Below the pieces are notes generated by a model. The model made no database searches and had not been told where the DNA came from. It was given only the letters and a program-made list of their open reading frames with translations. Made by a program: the position numbers and the translations under genes. Below, in pieces: positions 18,801 to 26,117 of a DNA stretch of 37,124 nucleotides (position 1 is its first letter; every line of letters begins with the position of its first letter). This DNA is from Clostridiales bacterium (GTDB lineage Bacteria > Bacillota > Clostridia > Christensenellales > Pumilibacteraceae). The stretch covers positions 1 through 37,124 of the forward strand of contig JAFLVI010000009.1 in assembly GCA_022508405.1 (NCBI GenBank), given 5' to 3'.

Positions 18801-19893
18801 ACTTATCAAACGGCCACTTGGGGAGTTTGACTACGCAGTAGTCTATTGCAGGCTCGAAGCAAGCGCACGTCTTGCCGGTGACCGCGTTTTGAATCTCGTC
18901 CAGCGTGTAGCCTAGCGCGATCAGCGTTGCCACCTTGGCTATGGGATAGCCCGTCGCTTTGGACGCCAGCGCGGACGAGCGCGAAACTCTGGGATTGACC
19001 TCTATAACCGCGTACTCGCTGGACGCGGGATTTAATGCAAACTGGCAGTTGCAGCCGCCTTCTATCTGTAAGTGAGTAATAATATCCAGCGCGGCTGTCC
19101 TGAGCATCTGGTAGTCTTTATCGGAAAGCGTCATAGTGGGCGCAACGACAATGCTGTCGCCCGTGTGTATGCCTACGGGGTCAAGATTTTCCATAGAGCA
19201 CACGGTTATTACGTTGCCCAATCTGTCGCGCATAACCTCGAACTCTATTTCCTTCCAGCCGTAAATGCTCTTTTCTATAAGCGTTTGATGAATGGGCGAA
19301 AGCTCCAGTCCGCCGCGCGCTATTTCTCTGAGTTCCTTTTCGTTTTCCGCAATGCCGCCGCCCGCGCCGCCAAGCGTGAACGCAGGACGAACTATAACCG
19401 GATAGCCGATTGTGGCGGCAAACTCTACCGCCGCTTCCACGTCGTTTACAACGTCGGACGGAACGCAGGGCTGGTTAATCTCCAGCATAGCCTGCTTAAA
19501 CAGCTCCCTATCCTCGGCGCGGTCTATCGTGTCCGGCTTGACGCCGAGAAGCCGCACGCCGTGTTCGTGCAAAAATCCCGATTTGGCAAGCTCCATGGAA
19601 AGCGTAAGTCCGGTCTGACCGCCCAGCCCGGGAAGAATGCTGTCCGGCTTTTCCTTAAGGATAATGCGCTCCAAGGTGGGGATAGTAAGCGGCTCTATAT
19701 AAATAGCGTCCGCCATTGCCTTGTCAGTCATAATAGTCGCGGGGTTGGAATTGACAAGCACAACCTCTATCTTGCGGCTTTTAAGCGTGCGGCACGCCTG
19801 CGTACCGGCATAATCGAATTCCGCCGCCTGTCCTATCGTTATCGGGCCGGACCCGATTACAAGAACCTTTTTTATACTTTTATCTCTGGGCAT
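15850..19893 (-). CDS. carB-dapF: Fused carbamoyl-phosphate synthase large subunit (aa 1-~1062) and diaminopimelate epimerase (aa ~1063-1347)
   Basis: One uninterrupted 1347-aa ORF. CarB: [31 protein letters not shown], second ATP-grasp half [25 protein letters not shown], MGS-like region [44 protein letters not shown]. DapF: [51 protein letters not shown]. Confidence 0.93.
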   Translation of the reverse strand: [1347 protein letters not shown]

Positions 19894-20971
19894 GGTTGTC
19901 CTCCATCAATTTTACAAACCGCTCGAACAAAAACTCCGTATCCTTGGGTCCGCCGCATGCTTCGGGGTGGAACTGTACGGAAAACGCGGGAGCGCATTTA
20001 TAGTCTATGCCTTCCACCGTCTTGTCGTTGGCGTTGATAAACCGCACTTCGGCTATATCGCAGTTTACACTGTCCGCCTTGACCGCATAGCCGTGATTTT
20101 GGCTGGTTATAAAAGTCCTGCCGCTTACTAAATCCTTGACCGGCTGGTTGGTGCCGCGGTGACCGTACTTCAGCTTACACGTTGCGGCGCCGTAGGACAG
20201 CGCGAGCAGCTGGTGTCCCAAGCATATCCCAAACGTGGGAATCTTGTATGTATTCAGTTTTTTAAGCTGCTCTATTATCTCGATATTATCGGCAGGGTCG
20301 CCACCGCCGTTGCTTAGCATTATACCGTCCGGCTTGTAGGAAAGCGCCTGCTCCGCGGTTGTGTTGTACGGCACGCGCACCACACTGCAACCGTACTTAA
20401 CAAGCATACGCTCTATGTTCTTTTTTGCGCCGAAGTCGTAAAGCACCACGCGGTATTTATGCGTTTGGTCTATCGGATTTACTTCCATCGCCGAGCGGCA
20501 CGAGGTCTGCTCCACCGCGCATTTAACCTTGTACTTTTTTATCATCGCAATCTTTTGCGGCAGGTCTTTAAGACTGTCCGTAATCATCGCGTTCATAACG
20601 CCTTGACTGCGTATCTTCCGCGTAAGCGCCCTTGTGTCCACGCCGGCTATGCCTACGATGTTGTTCTTTTTAAGATACTCGTTAAGCTCGCTCTCCTTGC
20701 GGAAGTTACTGCCCACCTCGCAAAGCTCGCGCACGACATAACCGGTAAGGTACGGCTTGTCGCTTTCGGCGTCCGTTTCTATCGCGCCGTAGTTGCCTAT
20801 CATGGGAAAGGTCTGCGTTATTATCTGACCGTAATAGCTGGGATCGGTAATGGAAAGCAGGTATCCGCACATGGCGGTGGTAAATACCGCTTCGCCTATG
20901 ACCGTGCCGTCCGCTCCTATTGCCGTGCCGGTAAATACCGTGCCGTCCTTCATAATCAAATATCTATCCAT
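19880..20971 (-). CDS. carA: Carbamoyl-phosphate synthase small (glutaminase) subunit
   Basis: MDRYLIMKDGTVFTGTAIGADGTVIGEAVFTTAMCGYLLSITDPSYYGQIITQTFPMIGNYG...PTFGICLGHQLLALSYGA...SVQFHPEACGGPKDTEFLF. Internal ATG at 20971 preferred; overlaps carB by 14 nt. Confidence 0.96.
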   Translation of the reverse strand: MDRYLIMKDGTVFTGTAIGADGTVIGEAVFTTAMCGYLLSITDPSYYGQIITQTFPMIGNYGAIETDAESDKPYLTGYVVRELCEVGSNFRKESELNEYLKKNNIVGIAGVDTRALTRKIRSQGVMNAMITDSLKDLPQKIAMIKKYKVKCAVEQTSCRSAMEVNPIDQTHKYRVVLYDFGAKKNIERMLVKYGCSVVRVPYNTTAEQALSYKPDGIMLSNGGGDPADNIEIIEQLKKLNTYKIPTFGICLGHQLLALSYGAATCKLKYGHRGTNQPVKDLVSGRTFITSQNHGYAVKADSVNCDIAEVRFINANDKTVEGIDYKCAPAFSVQFHPEACGGPKDTEFLFERFVKLMEDNHAQR

Positions 20972-22409
20972 TTTCACCTCTATCGTTGTTGGACTCATCG
21001 AACAAGTTTTTAAACATGGGCGTAACGGGCAACGGGTAGTCGCCTGTAAAACATCCCAAACAGAACGTAGTTGTAGGCGAAATCGCCTTAAGATTTTCCA
21101 GCGACAAGTATTCCAGACTGTCCGCGCCTATCAACTTACAAATGCCGTCAATGTCGTAATGGTTTGCCACCAGATTGTCGCGGTTGTCTATGTCCGTGCC
21201 GAAATAGCATTCGTACCTGAACGGCGGCGAGCTTATGCGCATATGTACTTCCTTTGCGCCGGCGCGCCGCAGCATTTTGATTATTCTGGTGCTGGTGGTG
21301 GAGCGCACAATCGAGTCGTCGATCAGTATAATCCGCTTATCCTTTACAGTCGAACGTATGGGGTTAAGCTTTACGTTGACGGCGTTTTCGCGCTTGACCT
21401 GATCGGGAAGAATAAACGACCTGCCCACATACTTGTTTTTAACGAACGCGGGGACCATTGGTATGCCCGAGGCTTGGGAGTACCCCTGCGCTGCAGCAAG
21501 TCCGCTGTCCGGCACACCGCACACGTAATCGGCGTCGGTGGGCTTTTGCATATACAGCGCCTTGCCCATTTGCTCGCGCGCCTTGTACACGCTTATGCCG
21601 TCTATAACCGAATCGGGGCGTGCAAAATATATAAACTCAAACGCGCAAAGTCCACTGCGCGCCGCATTGTTTAGCATAAACGTGTTTATATTGCCCTTTG
21701 TGTCGCAGCTTACTATCTCCCCCGGTTTCACGTCGCGCACAAACTCCGCACCCAGCGCGTCCAGTGCGCACGTTTCCGAAGCGAACATCACCGCGTCGCC
21801 GAGTTTACCCATGCACAGCGGCTTAAAGCCGTTGGGGTCACGCACCGCTATAAGCTTGTCCTTTGTGGCTATAACTATAGAAAACGCGCCCTCGATAAAA
21901 TTCATTGCGTTTACGATAGCGCGTTCAAGTTCGCCCGTTTGGATCATGTTGCGAACAATCATGATATTTAATATTTCGGTGTCGTTGGTGGTGTGCAAAA
22001 CCATTCCCGACTGAACAAGTTCACGCCTTATTATCGCCGAATTGGTAAGATTGCCGTTGTGAGCGAGCGCCAGCGAAATTTTGGAATGAACGGTTTCTAT
22101 AGGCTGTGCGTTTTCTATATTGCACGAGCCGGTTGTGGAATAACGGACATGCCCCACCGCCACTTTGGTGTTGGGAGCATACTCCAGATAGTCGGATGAA
22201 AACACTTCCGACACGAGCCCCATGCCCTTTTTGCATTTGAGATTGCCGTCCACAAAAGTCGCAATCCCCGCGCTTTCCTCTCCGCGGTGCTGCAACGCCA
22301 TAAGTGCGCTTGCGGAAAGCGGGACGGCAGGTATGGCGCGCGGCGAAATTATTCCGAATACACCGCATTCTTCTTTTGGTTTGTCAGTAAACACGTCAGT
22401 TTGCCTCAT
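20964..22409 (-). CDS. purF: Amidophosphoribosyltransferase
   Basis: ECGVFGIISPRAIPAVPLSASALMALQHRGEESAGIATF...VGHVRYSTTGS...LALAHNGNLTNS...IILIDDSIVRSTTSTRIIKMLRRAGAKEVHMRISSPP. Confidence 0.97.
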   Translation of the reverse strand: MRQTDVFTDKPKEECGVFGIISPRAIPAVPLSASALMALQHRGEESAGIATFVDGNLKCKKGMGLVSEVFSSDYLEYAPNTKVAVGHVRYSTTGSCNIENAQPIETVHSKISLALAHNGNLTNSAIIRRELVQSGMVLHTTNDTEILNIMIVRNMIQTGELERAIVNAMNFIEGAFSIVIATKDKLIAVRDPNGFKPLCMGKLGDAVMFASETCALDALGAEFVRDVKPGEIVSCDTKGNINTFMLNNAARSGLCAFEFIYFARPDSVIDGISVYKAREQMGKALYMQKPTDADYVCGVPDSGLAAAQGYSQASGIPMVPAFVKNKYVGRSFILPDQVKRENAVNVKLNPIRSTVKDKRIILIDDSIVRSTTSTRIIKMLRRAGAKEVHMRISSPPFRYECYFGTDIDNRDNLVANHYDIDGICKLIGADSLEYLSLENLKAISPTTTFCLGCFTGDYPLPVTPMFKNLFDESNNDRGENG

Positions 22410-22962
22410 AAGTGTTAAGTATTTCTATAGCAACCTTGCGGCGCGACATGCGCATTTCCATTGCGCGTTTTTCTATATACTTGTGCGACTGTTCCTCGCT
22501 GTATCCCAGCGACCGCATAAGCACGATTTTTGCGCGGTTAACGTACTTCATATCGTCCAGCTTTGCGGATAGCTCCTCGTTTTTGGCTTTTAATATTCGC
22601 ACGCGCGTGTTGGACACCAACAGTAGCCGCACCGCTTCCACCAACTGCGACTTTGTTATGGGAAGCGCCATGGTGATTATTCCGCAATCGTTAAGCTTCG
22701 CTTCTATCTGCTCGGTGCTCATGCTGTTGCCTATATATATCCCGCCGCAGTCGTTGGTGTCGGCAATCGTAACGGCAAGGTCGTTGCCCTGTTCGTCAAT
22801 CAGTCCGCTGTACACTACAAAAAGGTCAAAAGGACGGCATACAAGCGCACGCCGCGCTTCCGCGGCAGTCGAGCAAACCACGCAATTTATTTTTTCGTGG
22901 TATAACACGTCCGTCAACGCGTGTTGACGTGTAGGTGTGCTTGCTACTATAAGTGCGTCCAA
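22396..22962 (-). CDS. ANTAR-domain RNA-binding regulator with degenerate receiver domain
   Basis: C-terminal AKNEELSAKLDDMKYVNRAKIVLMRSLGYSEEQSHKYIEKRAMEMRMSRRKVAIEIL matches the ANTAR pattern; the receiver-like N-terminus lacks the acidic pair (LIVASTP) and the phospho-Asp (FVVYSGL). Confidence 0.85.
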   Translation of the reverse strand: MDALIVASTPTRQHALTDVLYHEKINCVVCSTAAEARRALVCRPFDLFVVYSGLIDEQGNDLAVTIADTNDCGGIYIGNSMSTEQIEAKLNDCGIITMALPITKSQLVEAVRLLLVSNTRVRILKAKNEELSAKLDDMKYVNRAKIVLMRSLGYSEEQSHKYIEKRAMEMRMSRRKVAIEILNTYEAN

Positions 22963-22997
22963 AATGCCTCCCTGTAAATTATTTTACGTATTATTGA

Positions 22998-24203
22998 CTA
23001 AATATCGGAGTGGAATTCAAAAAGCTCCCAGTCGGTCTTTAACGCCTGCTCGGCAACCGCCCTGCGCTTGATAGAGCCCAAAACATCGTCGAACACGCCG
23101 TCAAGATGCGTGCGCAGCCATTCGCTGTTTTCCGCAAACTCAAGCGATTTGTCTATGGAGTTGAAAAGACAGTCGGTAAATTCGCCTTCCTTGCGGAGCT
23201 TGTAGTTGTTTTCTATTCCTTCTCTGCCCGCCGCAAAAACGAGTGCAAGCACGGTAAAGATATTGCCGGTGGAGTCCGGTGTGCGCAGCATGACGTCGTT
23301 ATTGGAGAATATGCGCATGGCAGAACCCCTGTCCGCGCTGTACGCTATTTGGAAGCCCGAGCGCAAACGGCGGTAGCTGTTTTGCGTGGGATTGGCAAAA
23401 CACGTGATTTCGCGCAAGCGCCTTAATACGCCTTCGGCAAAAGACTTGGACGCGGTATCCGAATTTTTGCCGCTGAGCGTGATAGTAAGATGCAATCCAC
23501 TCCCAGGCTGACTGCCTACGGGACGAGGCATAAAGGACGCGTGCGTGCCGTTTATGGCGCACACGTTTTTTACAGCGTTTTTAAACATTATAAAGTTGCG
23601 CGCTGCGGAAAGCGGATCGGCGCTTTCAAAGTCAACTTCGTTTTGTCCCCATCCGCGCTCATGGTGAGAAGAAATAGGCTTTAGCCCCATGTCCTCCAAG
23701 CTGACTATAACGTCGCGGCGCAGATTTTCGCACTTGTCAAACGGCGAGCACGCGCAGTAATCGGCGTTGTCAAACGGCACAAGCATGCTTCCCACGTCGT
23801 CTTTAAACACGTAAAACTCGCATTCCGTAGCCACCTTAGCCTGATAGCCGAGCGCAGAAAACTTATCCACTTCACGGTGCAGAAGCGCCATGGGATCGCA
23901 CCCATACGGCGTTCCGTCGGCATTTACAATACGGCAAAACACGCTGACCACTCTGCCCGCGTGCGGACGCCACGGCAAAACCGAAAGAAGCGAACCGACA
24001 GGCACAATCCTAAGGTCCTTGCCGCCCACGCCTGTTATTGCGCCGCTGTCTATTGCCACGCCGTTTTCAAACGCATCTTCCAACTGCGAAGAAAGCACCG
24101 AAATATTGCGCTGTCTGCCGAGAAAATCGCAAAACGTAAGCTTTACAAACTTGACTTCGTTTTCCAAAACGTATTCGATAAGATCGGTTTTTGAACTGTT
24201 CAT
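22998..24203 (-). CDS. glnA: Glutamine synthetase (type I-like, about 400 aa)
   Basis: VKFVKLTFCDFLGRQRNISVLSSQLEDAFENGVAIDSGAITGVGGKDLRIVPVGSLLSVLPWRPHAGRVVSVFC...ATECEFYVF...QNEVDFESADPLSAARNFIMFKNAVKNVCAINGTHASFMPRPVGSQPGSGLHL. Confidence 0.9.
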   Translation of the reverse strand: MNSSKTDLIEYVLENEVKFVKLTFCDFLGRQRNISVLSSQLEDAFENGVAIDSGAITGVGGKDLRIVPVGSLLSVLPWRPHAGRVVSVFCRIVNADGTPYGCDPMALLHREVDKFSALGYQAKVATECEFYVFKDDVGSMLVPFDNADYCACSPFDKCENLRRDVIVSLEDMGLKPISSHHERGWGQNEVDFESADPLSAARNFIMFKNAVKNVCAINGTHASFMPRPVGSQPGSGLHLTITLSGKNSDTASKSFAEGVLRRLREITCFANPTQNSYRRLRSGFQIAYSADRGSAMRIFSNNDVMLRTPDSTGNIFTVLALVFAAGREGIENNYKLRKEGEFTDCLFNSIDKSLEFAENSEWLRTHLDGVFDDVLGSIKRRAVAEQALKTDWELFEFHSDI

Positions 24204-24220
24204 AATCTTTTCCCTTTTCC

Positions 24221-25849
24221 TTACATAAACTTTTTGGCTTGACTCAATATTGCGTCTATACGCTTTTCGCCACCCGTTGCTGCGGTAATGTACACCTTGA
24301 TAAGCGGCTCCGTGCCCGACGGACGGATAATCAGCTTGCTGCCGTCTTCCGCCTTAAAGGACAGCACATCGGAGCGCGGCAGGTCGAATTCGGTCTGCGT
24401 CATGTAGTCTATTGCCTTGACTACAGGCGAAGAGTCTATTTCGGTCGGGGGTGCAACCCTTATGCCGGAAAGCACTTCCTTCATCCTTTGCGCGCCGGAA
24501 ATGCCTTCGTATGTAAACGACACGGTGCGGTGATAGTACTTGCCGTACTTGGCAAAAATACCGTCCAAAACGTCGCCCAGCGTTTTGCCTTCGGCTTTGT
24601 AGTCCGCCGCCATTTCCGCAACAAGCATGCTTGCAACAACGGCGTCCTTATCGCGCACGTACGTGCCCGAAAGATAGCCGTAGCTTTCCTCGTACCCAAA
24701 CACAAACCTGTCGCCCTCGCCGTTTTCTTCCAGCTTTTTAATGACTTCGCCTATATACTTAAAGCCGGTAAGCACTTCCCTTACCTGCGCGCCGTAGCCT
24801 TGCGCAACGCACGCGGCTAAGTCGGTGGTGACTATTGTTTTGACCACAACCGGATTGTTAGGCAACGCCTTGCTATGAGAAAAAATATAATCTATAAGGA
24901 GCACGCCCATCTCGTTTCCCGTGATAAGCCTGTACTCCCCGTCCTTTTGTCTGACCGCAGCGCCCAACCTATCCGCGTCGGGGTCTGTGCCGATAACGAT
25001 ATCCGCACCCGTCTTTTTTGCAAGGTCCAGAGCGAGCTTTAACGCCTCCGCCTTTTCCGGATTGGGATACGGCGTTGTGGGAAAATCGCCGTTAGGCTCC
25101 GCCTGCTCGGGCACGATTTGAACATTCTTAAACCCGCGTTCGGCAAACATTTGCGGCACGATCTTGCAACCGGTGCCGTTGAGCGGCGTGTATACTATGG
25201 ATACGTCGCGATGTTCGCCCACCGACCGAGCATATACATTGTCCAGATACTCGCGCGTAACGTCGGCAAAAACGATATCGCCGTTTTTGACGGCGGACTC
25301 AAAGTCCGCGACCTTTACGTCAAAAGTCTTAACCTGTTGGATTTTTTTCAAAATCTCGGAAGCCGCATCGTCTGTAACCTGACAGCCGTCCGACCCGTAA
25401 ACCTTGTAGCCGTTGAACTTGGCTGGATTGTGACTGGCAGTTATCATTATGCCTGCGTCGCAACCTAAATGCCGCACCATAAACGAAAGATAAGGCGTGG
25501 GTTGCAATTCCTTTGTAATGTAAGCGGTTATGCCGTTTTGCGCAAGTACAGCGGCGGCGCGGCGCGCAAACTCCGTAGAGCAGTTGCGCGAATCGTAACT
25601 GATAGCCACTTTTGCACCATTATTTTTGCGCGATAAAATATAATCTGCAAGCCCTTGCGTGACGCCGCCGATGGTGTAAATGTTCAGTCTGTTTGTGCCT
25701 GCGCCCAAAATACCGCGTAAACCCGCCGTGCCAAATTCCAAATCTTTATAGAACGCTTCCTTTTTTGTTTCCGCGTCCATACTTTCGAGCTCGGCACGAA
25801 ACTCTTTGGCTTTGCTGAGCCATTCGTTATATTTTGTTTCGATTGACAT
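24221..25849 (-). CDS. Alpha-D-phosphohexomutase (phosphoglucomutase/phosphomannomutase)
   Basis: LEFGTAGLRGILGAGTNRLNIYTIGGVTQGLADYI...MITASHNPAKFNGYKVYG...GTDPDADRLGAAVR...GYEESYGYLSGTYVRDKDAV...IIRPSGTEPLIKVYI. Confidence 0.94.
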   Translation of the reverse strand: MSIETKYNEWLSKAKEFRAELESMDAETKKEAFYKDLEFGTAGLRGILGAGTNRLNIYTIGGVTQGLADYILSRKNNGAKVAISYDSRNCSTEFARRAAAVLAQNGITAYITKELQPTPYLSFMVRHLGCDAGIMITASHNPAKFNGYKVYGSDGCQVTDDAASEILKKIQQVKTFDVKVADFESAVKNGDIVFADVTREYLDNVYARSVGEHRDVSIVYTPLNGTGCKIVPQMFAERGFKNVQIVPEQAEPNGDFPTTPYPNPEKAEALKLALDLAKKTGADIVIGTDPDADRLGAAVRQKDGEYRLITGNEMGVLLIDYIFSHSKALPNNPVVVKTIVTTDLAACVAQGYGAQVREVLTGFKYIGEVIKKLEENGEGDRFVFGYEESYGYLSGTYVRDKDAVVASMLVAEMAADYKAEGKTLGDVLDGIFAKYGKYYHRTVSFTYEGISGAQRMKEVLSGIRVAPPTEIDSSPVVKAIDYMTQTEFDLPRSDVLSFKAEDGSKLIIRPSGTEPLIKVYITAATGGEKRIDAILSQAKKFM

Positions 25850-25873
25850 ATACTCTCCTTACGTTTTTAAAAA

Positions 25874-25904
25874 AGAGAAATGTATAACATATATACACTT
25901 CTCT
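25874..25904 (-). terminator. Terminator-like leader hairpin between promoter and first gene (possible attenuator)
   Basis: Minus strand AGAGAAGTGTATA-TATGT-TATACATTTCTCT, 13-bp stem with one G-U, followed by TTTTTAAAA. Confidence 0.55.
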
Positions 25905-25939
25905 CTGTAAAATTGGTGCGGTAAGTTTTCATCAAATTT

Positions 25940-25968
25940 ATTCTATCAAATTTTGCTTAGTATGTCAA
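25940..25968 (-). promoter_or_regulatory. Sigma-A-type promoter of the mutase-glnA-ANTAR-purF-carA-carB operon
   Basis: Minus strand TTGACA (25963-25968)-17-TAGAAT (25940-25945). Confidence 0.75.
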
Positions 25969-25978
25969 GCGATTAGCC

Positions 25979-26011
25979 AATGCAGAATTTAGAATGCAAA
26001 ATGCTGAATTC
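25979..26011. repeat. Heptamer array, degenerate
   Basis: AATGCAG|AATTTAG|AATGCAA|AATGCTG|AATTCTG. Confidence 0.7.
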
Positions 26012-26049
26012 TGTTCGTTTTGCTTTACTTTTTAATCCCGTCCTAATTG

Positions 26050-26078
26050 TTAATTCCGAATTCATAATCCCGAATTAA
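26050..26078. repeat. Heptamer array, degenerate, inverted relative to 25979-26011
   Basis: TAATTCCGAATTCATAATCCCGAATTAAA: AATTCCG|AATTCAT|AATCCCG|AATTAAA. Confidence 0.65.
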
Positions 26079-26086
26079 ACAAAAAA

Positions 26087-26115
26087 CCACCGACACAAAG
26101 TCGGTGGATTTTTTT
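26087..26115 (-). terminator. Rho-independent terminator of the giant surface-protein gene
   Basis: CCACCGAC-acaaa-GTCGGTGG flanked by A-run and T-run (functional either way). Confidence 0.8.
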
Positions 26116-26117
26116 GT

